Of a stretch of 64,000 nt of DNA, positions 52,863 through 61,519 are shown in pieces. A program made the position numbers and the translations under genes. The DNA is from Lactobacillus sp. LL6 (lineage in GTDB: Bacteria; Bacillota; Bacilli; Lactobacillales; Lactobacillaceae). The first letter of the stretch is position 1. Every line of letters begins with the position of its first letter. The notes below the pieces were generated by a model. It saw nothing but the letters and a program-made list of their open reading frames with translations. It did no database searches and was not told the DNA's origin. The stretch is from NCBI RefSeq assembly GCF_007570935.1, contig NZ_VLLR01000001.1, positions 1,364,001 to 1,428,000 of the forward strand, read 5' to 3'.

Positions 52863-53591
52863 TTATTTGCCTCTTTTCGATTTTTTAACTTCTATTACAA
52901 ACTTCGGAAGTACCATCATTCTTCCAATCCTTGATGGTTCTTTAAGCAAACGATAAAACCATTCTAAATGCAAATTTTGAAAAAATTGCGGCGCTCTTTT
53001 ACTCATTCCAGAAAAAACATCAAAACTTCCTCCAACCCCCATCATTAAAGCTGGAACATTTTCTTTTCTTAGTATTGATAATAACTGTTCTTGCTTAGGA
53101 AAACCTAAGGCTGCAAAAACTAAATCCGGTTTTGCTCGGCGAATCCTGCGAGCCACCATTTCTAAATCTTCCGTAAAATATCCATCTTCTGCACCAACTA
53201 AATTAGTTCCAGAATATTGGTGAGCAACTTTTTCCTGAACAGCATGAATTACTTGAGGTTTTGCTCCAATTAAATATACTCTCAACCCTTTATCATCTGC
53301 CAACTTCATTAACCAAGTAAATAAATCATACCCAGTTACTCTTTCAGGTAAGGGGGTTTTTAAAATTTTAGCCCCTTTAATAATTCCTATTCCATCGGCA
53401 GTAATATAATCAGCATCTTCTTTTAATATTTTCATAAATACAGGATTTTCATTAGCTGCCATAACTATTTCAGGATTTGCAGTTACGACAAAAGTCGACT
53501 GATGATTATTAATTCTATTCAAAAATTCTTCTTGAAATTGTTTAAAATTCTTATTATCAAAATTTACACCCAGAACATTTACTTTATCCAT
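52863..53591 (-). CDS. tagA: WecG/TagA/CpsF family glycosyltransferase (GT26)
   Basis: A 242-residue GT26 enzyme. The T-A-D-G-I-G-I-I-K-G block (about 65-74) and G-F-P-K-Q-E (about 168-173) are the family's conserved sites. TagA adds N-acetylmannosamine to undecaprenyl-PP-GlcNAc, the second step of wall teichoic acid linkage unit. tagD lies divergently 118 bp away. The gene symbol is by family and context; WecG-type capsule enzymes look similar. Confidence 0.85.
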   Translation of the reverse strand: MDKVNVLGVNFDNKNFKQFQEEFLNRINNHQSTFVVTANPEIVMAANENPVFMKILKEDADYITADGIGIIKGAKILKTPLPERVTGYDLFTWLMKLADDKGLRVYLIGAKPQVIHAVQEKVAHQYSGTNLVGAEDGYFTEDLEMVARRIRRAKPDLVFAALGFPKQEQLLSILRKENVPALMMGVGGSFDVFSGMSKRAPQFFQNLHLEWFYRLLKEPSRIGRMMVLPKFVIEVKKSKRGK

Positions 53592-53709
53592 ATAAAAACC
53601 TCTTATTGTTTTTTATTTTAATTCTATCAAAAATCACGTGAAACATTAGTAAATTTAAGATTTCTTAGAAATTGTGGTATATTATTTTAAGCAATGTAAG
53701 GAGAAAAAT

Positions 53710-54096
53710 ATGAAAAAAGTCATTACATATGGAACTTTTGATTTGCTTCACTATGGTCATATTCGTTTATTAAAGCGTGCCAAAGAACTAGGTGATTATT
53801 TAATTGTCGGACTTTCAACTGACGAATTTAATGCATTTCAAAAGCATAAAGAAGCTTATAACACTTATCCTGAACGAAAATATATACTTGAAGCTATCCG
53901 TTACGTAGATGAGGTGATTCCGGAAAAGGATTGGGATCAAAAAGTAAAAGATGTAGAAAAATATGACATTGATACTTTTGTAATGGGGGATGATTGGAAA
54001 GGAAAATTCGACTTTTTAAAACCTTATTGTAAAGTTATTTATTTACCTAGAACTCCTGGAATTTCTACAACTAAAATAAAAGAAGATTTAAAATAA
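53710..54096 (+). CDS. tagD: Glycerol-3-phosphate cytidylyltransferase
   Basis: A 128-residue nucleotidyltransferase with the H-Y-G-H motif (14-17, H-x-G-H class) and the C-terminal R-T-P-G-I-S-T-T-K-I motif of TagD/TarD. It makes CDP-glycerol for teichoic acid polymers, feeding enzymes such as the glycerophosphotransferase at 45298. ATG 53710 with AAGGAGA in front is chosen over an ATG 36 bp upstream. Divergent from tagA. Confidence 0.96.
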   Translation: MKKVITYGTFDLLHYGHIRLLKRAKELGDYLIVGLSTDEFNAFQKHKEAYNTYPERKYILEAIRYVDEVIPEKDWDQKVKDVEKYDIDTFVMGDDWKGKFDFLKPYCKVIYLPRTPGISTTKIKEDLK

Positions 54097-54140
54097 AAAA
54101 CTCCTAATCTCACTACTTTGAGTAAGATTTGGAGTTTTTT
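54095..54140. terminator. Bidirectional terminator, tagD/GntR gene
   Basis: A perfect AAAAAACTCC/GGAGTTTTTT outer stem plus AATCT/AGATT, serving the convergent genes. Confidence 0.88.
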
Positions 54141-54837
54141 ATTTTGAAAAAGTAAATTCGAAACGTTCTGCTACATAACGTGCGCGTGTATATTCAAAAG
54201 GCTGTCCATCAGAAAGCTCAGTAACTTGTCTACGAGTAATAAGAGCTTCGCCTTTTTTAGCATTTAAAAGTCTGGCATCTTGTTCATTAGCAATAGCTGC
54301 AGAAATATGTTCTGTTACACGTCCAATTTTATAATGATTTTTACTTAAAGCTTCATAAAGATGAGTAGATATATCTTCTTTAGAGATATCTTCAACTAAA
54401 TCATATGGAATCGTTACTACTTCATAGCAAATTGGAGTCTCATCAGCATATCTAATTCGCTCCATTCGTAAAACATCCTTACCAGCTGGAAGTGCTAAAC
54501 GTTCTTTTTCTGATAATGATGGTTTGCCAATTTGATAAGAAATCAGCTTACTTGATGGCTTTTGTCCGTTTGCTTTAGTAATTTCAGTAAAAGACATAAT
54601 ACCTGACATCTTTTCCTGAACCTTTTGGCTAGCTACATAAGTTCCACTACCAAGGCGTCTTTCAAGAATTCCTTCTTCTTCTAGCGTTTTTATAGCTTGA
54701 CGCAAAGTCATTCTTGACACACCAAACTCAACTGCAAGCTGTCTTTCTGCCGGAATTCGATCCCCCACTTTATAGACGTGATTTTCTACATCTTGCTTGA
54801 TCTGATTATGAATTTTGATGTACATCGGTTCTTCCAT
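54139..54837 (-). CDS. GntR-family regulator, HutC/UTRA subfamily
   Basis: A 232-residue regulator: winged HTH (about 5-70, V-G-D-R-I-P-A-E-R-Q-L-A and V-S-R-M-T-L-R-Q-A) then a UTRA effector domain (about 85-230, with A-S-Q-K-V and E-R-I-R-Y-A-D). UTRA domains bind sugar phosphates, histidine or related ligands; NagR/DasR-like members sense GlcN-6-P. ATG 54837 follows GGAGGG with seven bases; an in-frame ATG at 54864 is further up. The upstream region has GGTCTAGA-like operator half-sites, pointing to autoregulation. The downstream target could be the adjacent beta-helix gene or a remote locus. Confidence 0.9.
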   Translation of the reverse strand: MEEPMYIKIHNQIKQDVENHVYKVGDRIPAERQLAVEFGVSRMTLRQAIKTLEEEGILERRLGSGTYVASQKVQEKMSGIMSFTEITKANGQKPSSKLISYQIGKPSLSEKERLALPAGKDVLRMERIRYADETPICYEVVTIPYDLVEDISKEDISTHLYEALSKNHYKIGRVTEHISAAIANEQDARLLNAKKGEALITRRQVTELSDGQPFEYTRARYVAERFEFTFSK

Positions 54838-54877
54838 AGTGCATCCCTCCAAATCTATAATCAATTATAAGCTAAAT

Positions 54878-54904
54878 TGGTCTAGATTGCATAGTCTAAA
54901 GACC
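54878..54904. promoter_or_regulatory. Possible GntR/UTRA operator region
   Basis: TGGTCTAGATTG (54878-54889) resembles the TGGTCTAGACCA site of NagR/DasR-like regulators in its left half; GTCTAAAGAC at 54894-54903 is a second partial dyad. They sit just upstream of a TATAAT (54864-54869, minus strand) for the regulator gene. Confidence 0.45.
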
Positions 54905-54920
54905 CATTTATTTTTTATGG

Positions 54921-56036
54921 CTATTTTTTCTTAGCGGTCCATTTCATTCCTAAAATATGAACATTAGGTTTTTTACTACATTCAACTTGTAGAGAGTCAT
55001 CTTTACTTGCAAGTACATTTACTTTAAATTTTGCATTATCTTGAACTGCTAAAATAGCTCCATTTGAATTTAAAACTAAATTACTTCCTGAAAGTTTGGC
55101 ATCATCACTAACAGCTAAAAAATACTCGTATTCTGCATTTCCATTAAATGTTACACGATTTGCATCACATTTTGCATCATTTTGAAAATCAGCATGAGCC
55201 ATAATAATCGAATTGTTAAGAGTCACATCAGCTTCATCAATCGCCACCATCCGATTTATAGCACTATTTTGTACGATCATTCTAGCTTGTTTATCTAAAT
55301 AGACACCGCCATTAAATTTACTATTTAAAATATTCACCCAACACTCATCACTTACATACAAACAAGAATCCTCAATTGATAATACTTCGCTTCCCATCAT
55401 ATTCATCCATGTTTGACCATGAAGTAGTAAGTAATCAAGAATTGAATTATTAAAATCAAGTTCCATGTTAGTTTTATCAAAAGTATTAATACTTCCATGG
55501 ATTCTAGAATTATTAATAATTGCCGTCCCATGCCCTTCTAAAGCTAAAGCACAATACTCATTTGAGGGATAGTCAATAATTGAATCATTCATTTCTAATT
55601 TAAAATCTGATGCTTCAAACATTGAAATAGAACCACCAATAATTTTTGTTGAATATAATTCTAAAGTGATTTTTCCATTTACAGCAATAGTTGCGGTATC
55701 TGTTCCGCATCCTTTAATAACACAATTTCGTAAACTCAGATAAGTATCTGCTTCTAAGGGTACAAATAAACTATTTCGATCTTTATTTGTGTTAATACAA
55801 AGATTTTCTAAAGTAACATATCGACTATTCTTAGAAATACTGGCATACCCTAAAATCGTTGTATCTTCTGGGCTTGATCCTGTTCCTTTAATAGTGATAT
55901 CTGCCAAAGTAATTCCCTTAGGTAATTCGTAAAAACCAGGCTCTAAGAACAATACATCATCTGCGTGTAAATCTTTTAATGCATCATGCCAAGTGACTTC
56001 TGCGCCACCAGCTCCAATTTTTATAAGTCTAGGCAT
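54921..56036 (-). CDS. Right-handed beta-helix (pectin-lyase-fold) protein, no signal peptide
   Basis: A 371-residue protein made of about 12 short repeats, each with a strand-rich N-x-S-I/L-I-x-x-x motif such as M-N-D-S-I-I-D, I-N-N-S-R-I-H, F-N-N-S-I-L-D, I-L-N-S-K-F-N, V-Q-N-S-A-I-N, L-N-N-S-I-I-M, spaced about 22 residues. This is the stacking pattern of a right-handed parallel beta-helix. There is no signal peptide or membrane helix, so it is cytoplasmic or exported otherwise. Active-site residues of pectin lyases are not evident. It lies next to a GntR/UTRA regulator on the same strand. Function unknown. Confidence 0.8.
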   Translation of the reverse strand: MPRLIKIGAGGAEVTWHDALKDLHADDVLFLEPGFYELPKGITLADITIKGTGSSPEDTTILGYASISKNSRYVTLENLCINTNKDRNSLFVPLEADTYLSLRNCVIKGCGTDTATIAVNGKITLELYSTKIIGGSISMFEASDFKLEMNDSIIDYPSNEYCALALEGHGTAIINNSRIHGSINTFDKTNMELDFNNSILDYLLLHGQTWMNMMGSEVLSIEDSCLYVSDECWVNILNSKFNGGVYLDKQARMIVQNSAINRMVAIDEADVTLNNSIIMAHADFQNDAKCDANRVTFNGNAEYEYFLAVSDDAKLSGSNLVLNSNGAILAVQDNAKFKVNVLASKDDSLQVECSKKPNVHILGMKWTAKKK

Positions 56037-56126
56037 CCAACTTTTCCCTTTCTAAAAACAAACTAAATACCATTTTACCTGTTTTTCTTTTATAATAGGT
56101 AAATAATGCATAATCGAGGTTAAAAA

Positions 56127-56423
56127 ATGAAAGAAATTTCTACAAATAAATTAATGGACTTGCTAAATAATAAAAACATCAACTTAATTGATGTTCGCAC
56201 TGAAATGGAATATGCTGGTAGCCATATCCCTGAAGCTCAAAATTTTCCACTAGAAGAAATAGCAAAGTTTTCTGGAAATAAAAATCAGCCTTACTACTTA
56301 ATTTGTAGATCTGGAAATCGTTCTAGTCAAGCAGCAGCTATCCTTGAACTAAAGGGCTACGAAGTCACTAATGTTCAAGGAGGAATGCTCGATTGGCATG
56401 GTAAAACTATAAGTGAACTTTAA
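56127..56423 (+). CDS. Single-domain rhodanese-like sulfurtransferase
   Basis: A 98-residue protein, one rhodanese domain. The active Cys60 sits in L-I-C-R-S-G-N-R-S (the C-R-S-G-x-R loop), and D-V-R-T-E-M-E-Y (22-29) is the first conserved block. It transfers sulfur to thiophilic acceptors in the cytoplasm. SD GAGG precedes ATG 56127. Partner unknown. Confidence 0.93.
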   Translation: MKEISTNKLMDLLNNKNINLIDVRTEMEYAGSHIPEAQNFPLEEIAKFSGNKNQPYYLICRSGNRSSQAAAILELKGYEVTNVQGGMLDWHGKTISEL

Positions 56424-56450
56424 AAGCTCGGAATTATCCGAGCTTTTATT
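56422..56450. terminator. Bidirectional terminator after the rhodanese gene
   Basis: A perfect 11-bp stem (56422-56432 with 56437-56447). The left part overlaps the rhodanese stop; the right side ends with TTTTATT. It also closes the convergent small lipopeptide ORF. Confidence 0.85.
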
Positions 56451-56453
56451 ATT

Positions 56454-56543
56454 TCATTGATTTTTAGAATTAGAGCACGCAGCTAATGTCTCTGCTGCAA
56501 CTAACACCACAATTCCAGCTAAAAATCCCCTATTACGTCTCAT
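56454..56543 (-). CDS. Candidate 29-residue lipopeptide
   Basis: ATG 56543 has an AGGAGG SD six bases upstream. The product is M-R-R-N-R-G-F-L-A-G-I-V-V-L-V-A-A-E-T then L-A-A-C-S-N-S-K-N-Q: a basic start, a hydrophobic stretch and a good lipobox L-A-A-C. After Lgt/Lsp processing only a seven-residue lipidated tail (C-S-N-S-K-N-Q) would remain. It stops three bases before a bidirectional terminator. Such short lipoproteins occur in lactobacilli; sex-pheromone peptides also come from lipoprotein signals, an analogy only. Not found by ordinary ORF calling. Confidence 0.55.
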   Translation of the reverse strand: MRRNRGFLAGIVVLVAAETLAACSNSKNQ

Positions 56544-56662
56544 ATTTTCCTCCTGCTTACAAAATATAAGTTTATTGCAATTAATAAGTATAAAGGAAAC
56601 AAGCTATTTTTCAAATGACATTTATTTATACTAGTATACATAAAATGTATAGTGAAAATAAG

Positions 56663-56695
56663 CAAAAAAAGAAGCATCTCATAAGAGATACTTCT
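56663..56695 (-). terminator. Terminator of the tRNA-Tyr-Gln unit
   Basis: A 10-bp stem with one mismatch (56671-56680 with 56685-56694) and T7 on the minus strand. Confidence 0.75.
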
Positions 56696-56724
56696 TAATC
56701 GGGTTGGGTGTTCTATAAGAACTA

Positions 56725-56796
56725 TTGGGTTAGCTGGATTCGAACCAGCGCATGATGGTACCAAAAACCATTGCCTTACCACTTGGCTATAACCCA
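56725..56796 (-). tRNA. tRNA-Gln (anticodon TTG)
   Basis: A 72-nt class I tRNA: acceptor TGGGTTA/TAACCCA, anticodon stem ATGGT/ACCAT with loop TTTTGGT, T-loop TTCGAAT. The UGG-start acceptor and TTG anticodon identify Gln. CCA not encoded. It follows tRNA-Tyr on the same strand and shares its transcript. Confidence 0.95.
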
Positions 56797-56853
56797 ATTC
56801 ATTGAACTTTTTACTTGTTAGTTCAACTAATTACCAGCTGGATAAACCAGCAA

Positions 56854-56935
56854 TGGAGGAAGGTGGATTCGAACCGCCGAACTCAGAGAGAGCGGTTTTA
56901 CAGACCGCCGCGTTTAGCCACTTCGCTATTCCTCC
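56854..56935 (-). tRNA. tRNA-Tyr (anticodon GTA)
   Basis: An 82-nt class II tRNA: acceptor GGAGGAA/TTCCTCC, anticodon loop CTGTAAA (GTA), long variable arm, T-loop TTCGAAT. It would be the partner of the T-box at 26798 if that specifier is TAC. Confidence 0.95.
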
Positions 56936-57115
56936 GTAATGCACGTTTATTATAATACATAAGTTTAGGGATAAATGCAAGTGTTTTTTGTAAAAAAATC
57001 AATTAATTTTTGAAATTATCTTTTTTCTTTATCAAAAGCCATAACACTTTTATTGCATAGCGCTTTCAATAATACTAAACTTTAATTGTAAGAAAATTTT
57101 GATAAGGAGAAAACT

Positions 57116-58111
57116 ATGAAAAAATATAATTGGGGAATTGTTGGCACTGGCTGGATTGCTCATGATATGGCTGATGCAATAAATGCAGTTAATGGTGAAA
57201 TTTATGCTGCAGCTAATAATAATGAAAAATCTGTTGATGAATTCGCTGAAGAAAAGCATGTTAAGCATATTTTTACTGATCCTGATGAAATGATTGAAGA
57301 TCCTAATATTGATATCATTTATATCGCTACTCCTAATATGTCTCATTATACTTATATAAAAAAGGCGTTAAATGCAGGCAAAAATGTATTCTGTGAAAAA
57401 CCTATAACAGTTAATGCTAAGCAGTTTGACGAAGTAGCAAAACTTGCTAAGGAAAAACATCTTATCTTAACTGAAGGATTTACTCTTTATCACATGCCTA
57501 TTTATAAAAAAGTTAAAGATCTTATTAAAGATGGTAAACTTGGTCAAGTAAAAATGATTCAAATTAATTTTGGCAGTTTAAAAGACTATGATCCTTCTAA
57601 TCGCTTCTTTAGTAAACGTCTTGCTGGTGGAGCCCTTCTTGATATTGGTGGGTATGCTACTGCATTTGCAATGGAATTTTTAGGTGAATATCCAGAAAGT
57701 ATTACTACTTCAGTTAAATTTTTTGAAACTGGGGTTGATGAACAATCCGGTATTATCTTAAAGAACTCTAAAGGGCAAATGGCAGTAATGTCACTTTCTA
57801 TGCGTGCTAAACAACCTAAGCGTGGACTTGTCTCTGGCACTAAAGGTTATGTTGAAATAAGCCAATATCCACGTGCAACACGCGCTGACATTACTTACAC
57901 TGAAAGCGCTCACGAAGAAGATCACGACTATATCGAAGCAGGTGAAAGTTATAAAGCTTTACAATATGAGGTTCGTGACTTTGAACATTATATTGAACAA
58001 GGTCATGATGATGGTCAACTAGAGAAATCTCGAGCTATCGCTCATATTTTAAACAGCGTTCGTGTAGCTTGGGGACTTAAATTCCCTTATGACAATGAAA
58101 ATGAATTATAG
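57116..58111 (+). CDS. Gfo/Idh/MocA family NAD(P)-dependent oxidoreductase
   Basis: A 331-residue enzyme. The N-terminal Rossmann motif G-I-V-G-T-G-W-I-A (7-15) and E-K-P (94-96) are the family marks; the second half is the alpha/beta substrate domain with G-G-A-L-L-D-I-G near 170. It oxidises or reduces a sugar or inositol-type substrate with NAD(P)H. AAGGAG precedes ATG 57116. Its end overlaps the next gene by 23 bases. Substrate unknown. Confidence 0.92.
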   Translation: MKKYNWGIVGTGWIAHDMADAINAVNGEIYAAANNNEKSVDEFAEEKHVKHIFTDPDEMIEDPNIDIIYIATPNMSHYTYIKKALNAGKNVFCEKPITVNAKQFDEVAKLAKEKHLILTEGFTLYHMPIYKKVKDLIKDGKLGQVKMIQINFGSLKDYDPSNRFFSKRLAGGALLDIGGYATAFAMEFLGEYPESITTSVKFFETGVDEQSGIILKNSKGQMAVMSLSMRAKQPKRGLVSGTKGYVEISQYPRATRADITYTESAHEEDHDYIEAGESYKALQYEVRDFEHYIEQGHDDGQLEKSRAIAHILNSVRVAWGLKFPYDNENEL

Positions 58112-59213
58112 AAATTTTTTCCAAGATAAAACGGCAGCTGATAATGGCGACTTTTTAAAAGTCATAGCAGTATCAGCTGTCTTTTTACAATCTATCTTAG
58201 GGTTTGCTTTAAATGCTCATCCCAATACAGATACCCAAATTAGAATTGGTATTAGCTATAATGTTGTGAAATTTTCTGCACCTGCTTTTATTTTTAGTAT
58301 TTTATTTACTAATACGCGGTACAATTTGGGAACAAAATTTAATACTAAAAAGTTTTATCTAAAAATATTACGTAGCTCATTTTTTCCCTATTATTTATGG
58401 GGAATAATTTATTTGTTACTTTTTCCAAATTTACAGCAAATTAATCATTATCATAACTTTCAAAGTTTTTTATGGCAGCTTATCAGTGGAAATGCTGCAC
58501 CTCACTTATGGTATGCAGTAATGATGCTGCAATTTTTGGTATTAATGCCACTATTTAATTTGCTTGTAAAATGGATTGATTTTAATTTTCAGCTTCGAGT
58601 GAAAAAATTTATCTTTTATTTGATTATTATTCTAATCTTATCTGCTTCATGGTTAATATTCTATGATTGCTTGATTTTCCATGGTCCTAAAATGCACGAT
58701 TGGTATTTATTTGACAGATTCTTTATGAGCTTTGCACTTTATGGTTTTCTCGGTGTATTATGTGCTATATTTTTTGAATTTTATTGTGATTTCTTATCAA
58801 AATGGAAATACTCGATTGTGGCTATTTTGATATTAAGTTTTATTGTTATTAATCTTGAATTATTTCAATTTGGCTTACCTCTTAATCTAGCAAATGCACC
58901 ATATTATAAACCTTCAATGACTTTTTATGATTTAAGTGTTATCTTTTTAATTTCTTTATTTGCAATTCATGTCGGACCACGCTTTAAAAAAACAAGTTAC
59001 TTAATTCATAAATTAGCTCAGATTGCTTACTTAGCTTATCTGCCTAATGCAATGTGGTCATGGATTCTTTGGAATTTATTTGGCAAAATTTTATTTCAAC
59101 AAGTTCCATTCTTAAGTATTCTTATAATTTATTGTTTAACTTGGATTTTATCTTTTATTACTGCTTTTTTGAGTAGCCCAATATTTATAAAAGCAAAGAA
59201 AAATCTCGCTTAA
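58089..59213 (+). CDS. Acyltransferase-3-family membrane protein
   Basis: A 374-residue protein with about ten membrane helices, by eye of the acyltransferase 3 / OafA-like fold: an early D-F-L-K-V-I-A-V block (about 21-28) and the long hydrophobic layout. Family members O-acylate peptidoglycan, teichoic acid or glycans on the outer face. The start is not secure: ATGs at 58089, 58095 and 58104 all lie within the end of the dehydrogenase gene and none has a clear SD, so translation is probably coupled to that gene. No catalytic His could be assigned with confidence. Confidence 0.78.
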   Translation: MTMKMNYRNFFQDKTAADNGDFLKVIAVSAVFLQSILGFALNAHPNTDTQIRIGISYNVVKFSAPAFIFSILFTNTRYNLGTKFNTKKFYLKILRSSFFPYYLWGIIYLLLFPNLQQINHYHNFQSFLWQLISGNAAPHLWYAVMMLQFLVLMPLFNLLVKWIDFNFQLRVKKFIFYLIIILILSASWLIFYDCLIFHGPKMHDWYLFDRFFMSFALYGFLGVLCAIFFEFYCDFLSKWKYSIVAILILSFIVINLELFQFGLPLNLANAPYYKPSMTFYDLSVIFLISLFAIHVGPRFKKTSYLIHKLAQIAYLAYLPNAMWSWILWNLFGKILFQQVPFLSILIIYCLTWILSFITAFLSSPIFIKAKKNLA

Positions 59214-59245
59214 ACTATAGATCTAATTCTAGTTTTAAACGAGAT
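59203..59245 (-). terminator. Terminator of the arabinose operon
   Basis: A long stem (about 59203-59216 with 59231-59245, one wobble and one bulge) with T5 on the minus strand. It overlaps the end of the convergent acyltransferase gene. Confidence 0.7.
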
Positions 59246-59258
59246 TAATCATAAAATT

Positions 59259-60686
59259 CTATTTATCAATATCAACTAATTCAATTTTGAATAAGCGAGC
59301 TAATTGCTTCAATTGTTCTTCAGTAGCATTCAAAGAAATTACTGAATGGTGTCCACCACCTGCATACATCCAAGCTTTAGCACCCGGTTCTAAGCCAACT
59401 TTTGGTGTCCACATTTGTTTAGCTGTTGGTAATTTAGGCATTTCTTTTTCAGGGATTTTAGCATCAACTGGATAAGAAACAAACTTATAACCTTTATCAA
59501 AGTAAGACAAAGTTACATAAATACCGTCTCCTTCTGATCCCGTAAATACTAATCGTGCTGGATCTGCTTTACCACCAATACCAAGTGGATGAACTTCTAC
59601 TCTAGGTTTATCAGAGGCTAAGGTAGGATCAACTTCAAGCATATGAGAACCCATAATTGCTTCATGGCCTCGACGTAAATCTAACGTATAATCTTCCATC
59701 AAACCAGTTTTCTTATTATCAGCTAATATCTTAATCAATTTACTTAAGCCAGCTGTCTTAAAGTCACCTTCTGGACCAAAACCATATCCTTGTAATTGGA
59801 GAAGTTGTACTGCAAGTCCTGGCAATTGTTCAAGTCCTGCAAGATCTTGGAAGTTATCAGTAAAGGCATTGTAATCATTATCATCTAAAAACTTTTTAAG
59901 AGCTAAATATTCACGTAATTGATAACGGACAGCGTGAACATATTTTTCATGGTCGTTATCGCCTTCAACCATTTCAAAGTTTTGTTCCAACTTCTTATAT
60001 TCTTTATCAATATCTTCTTCTTTTACTTCATTAACTAATTTAACTAAATCAGCAATTGGGTAATAATCAACTGTCCAGCCAAGTTTGATTTGAGCAGCAA
60101 CCTTATCACCTTCAGTAACAGCAACATCACGCATTGTATCGCCAAATCTAGCAATTTTAATGTGAAAACTTTCATCATAAGCAATTGCTACGTGCTCCCA
60201 AGAAGCAATTTGTTTTTGAACTTTTTCATCATTCCACCATCCATAAACAATGGTATCTGGAACACCTAACCTTGCATTAATGTATTCATACTCACGATCA
60301 CCATGTGCACTTTGGTGTAAATTCATATAATCCATATCAATATCATCAAATGGAATATGATTTAAAAATTGTGTACATAAGTGCAGCAGTGGCTTTTGCA
60401 ATAATTGAGTACCACGAATCCAATTTTTAGCTGGTGAAAAAGTATGCATCCAAGTAATTACCCCAGCAACATCATCACGATAGTTTGCTTCTTTCATAAA
60501 CTTAGTAATACTTTCTGCAGTTGTAGCAACTAACTTAAATTCAATCGGATATTCTAACTTTCCACTTTTGTTAATACCAGCAACAATTTTTTCTGCATCT
60601 TCTTTTACTTCTCTTAAAGCTTCCTCCCCATATAACGGTTGACTACCTACAACAAACCAAAACTTATAATCTGGAACTTTACGCAT
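59259..60686 (-). CDS. araA: L-arabinose isomerase
   Basis: A 475-residue enzyme of family-standard length. It converts L-arabinose to L-ribulose with Mn2+. The conserved Y-G-F-G-P-E-G-D block near 299-306 and the [11 protein letters not shown] stretch (about 345-355) hold active-site Glu and His residues. SD AAGGAG precedes ATG 60686. A 101-bp gap with cre-like site and AT-rich sequence separates it from araD, so it may have an extra promoter. Confidence 0.97.
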   Translation of the reverse strand: MRKVPDYKFWFVVGSQPLYGEEALREVKEDAEKIVAGINKSGKLEYPIEFKLVATTAESITKFMKEANYRDDVAGVITWMHTFSPAKNWIRGTQLLQKPLLHLCTQFLNHIPFDDIDMDYMNLHQSAHGDREYEYINARLGVPDTIVYGWWNDEKVQKQIASWEHVAIAYDESFHIKIARFGDTMRDVAVTEGDKVAAQIKLGWTVDYYPIADLVKLVNEVKEEDIDKEYKKLEQNFEMVEGDNDHEKYVHAVRYQLREYLALKKFLDDNDYNAFTDNFQDLAGLEQLPGLAVQLLQLQGYGFGPEGDFKTAGLSKLIKILADNKKTGLMEDYTLDLRRGHEAIMGSHMLEVDPTLASDKPRVEVHPLGIGGKADPARLVFTGSEGDGIYVTLSYFDKGYKFVSYPVDAKIPEKEMPKLPTAKQMWTPKVGLEPGAKAWMYAGGGHHSVISLNATEEQLKQLARLFKIELVDIDK

Positions 60687-60708
60687 AATTGATCTCCTTT
60701 TTTATTTT

Positions 60709-60722
60709 AAATAAAACGCTTA
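60709..60722 (-). promoter_or_regulatory. cre-like site between araD and araA
   Basis: Minus-strand TGTAAGCGTTTTAT matches 12 of 14 CcpA consensus positions, 23 bases before araA. Arabinose genes are commonly CcpA-controlled. No araR gene is in the window. Confidence 0.4.
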
Positions 60723-60787
60723 CATTTTAATTGTAAGGCTAATACCATATAAATTCAATATAAATATAACATATTTATTAATTAATT

Positions 60788-61519
60788 TTAGCTAATTTTT
60801 TTAGCATGATCTTTAGAATGAGCGTTATTTTGCCCATAATAAGCATCTTGACCATGTTTACGATAATAATGCTTATCTAGTAAATATTGTGGTAAATGAA
60901 TATTACCTCGAGTTAATTGCAAAGAATGATAATCTTCTTCGGCAACTACTTCCAAAACTTTTGCATTATACACTGCTTCTTGCGGAGTTTTTCCCCAAGC
61001 AAAAGGGCCGTGCTGACTTACTAAAGATGCTGGAATTGCTTCGTAATCTAAATTTTGTTCCTTAAAAGTACGTACAATTGTTTTTCCAGTATTCCCTTCA
61101 TAATCTTCTTCAATTTCTTCTTTAGTTAATGCATCAGCAGCCGGTACATCCCCATAAAAAGTATCTGCATGTGTAGTATTAAGTGCTGGAATATCCATAT
61201 TAGCTGCCGCAAAAGAAACAGCCCATGGAGAATGAGTATGGACAATACCTCCAATTTTTGGAAAATGATTGTACAAATAGGTATGCGTTGGAGTATCTGA
61301 AGATGGATTCATAGTCCCTTCTACAACTTCACCATCAAGATTAACAACTACCATATCTTCAGGCTTCAATTCATCATATGGAACTCCAGAAGGTTTAATA
61401 ACAAACAAACCCTTTTCACGATCAATTCCGGAAACATTTCCCCATGTAAATGAAACCAAATCTAGCTTCGGCAACTGCATATTTGCTTCATAAACTTCCT
61501 TTTTTAAGTCTTCTAGCAT
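60788..61519 (-). CDS. araD: L-ribulose-5-phosphate 4-epimerase
   Basis: A 243-residue class II aldolase-like epimerase. G-N-V-S-G (about 27-31), P-S-G-V-P-Y (about 43-48), S-S-D-T-P-T-H (about 73-79) and H-T-H-S-P-W (about 95-100) carry the phosphate and Zn sites. It turns L-ribulose-5-P into D-xylulose-5-P. ATG overlaps the araB TAA by one base, so translation is coupled. Confidence 0.97.
   Translation of the reverse strand: MLEDLKKEVYEANMQLPKLDLVSFTWGNVSGIDREKGLFVIKPSGVPYDELKPEDMVVVNLDGEVVEGTMNPSSDTPTHTYLYNHFPKIGGIVHTHSPWAVSFAAANMDIPALNTTHADTFYGDVPAADALTKEEIEEDYEGNTGKTIVRTFKEQNLDYEAIPASLVSQHGPFAWGKTPQEAVYNAKVLEVVAEEDYHSLQLTRGNIHLPQYLLDKHYYRKHGQDAYYGQNNAHSKDHAKKIS

Noticed and set aside
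56540..56797. 85-codon ORF across the tRNA-Gln gene
   Set aside because: It reads through a tRNA and its terminator; the shorter lipopeptide ORF in another frame has the SD.
57050..57346. 98-codon minus-strand ORF over the dehydrogenase start
   Set aside because: It is antisense to a clear Rossmann motif gene and has no SD.
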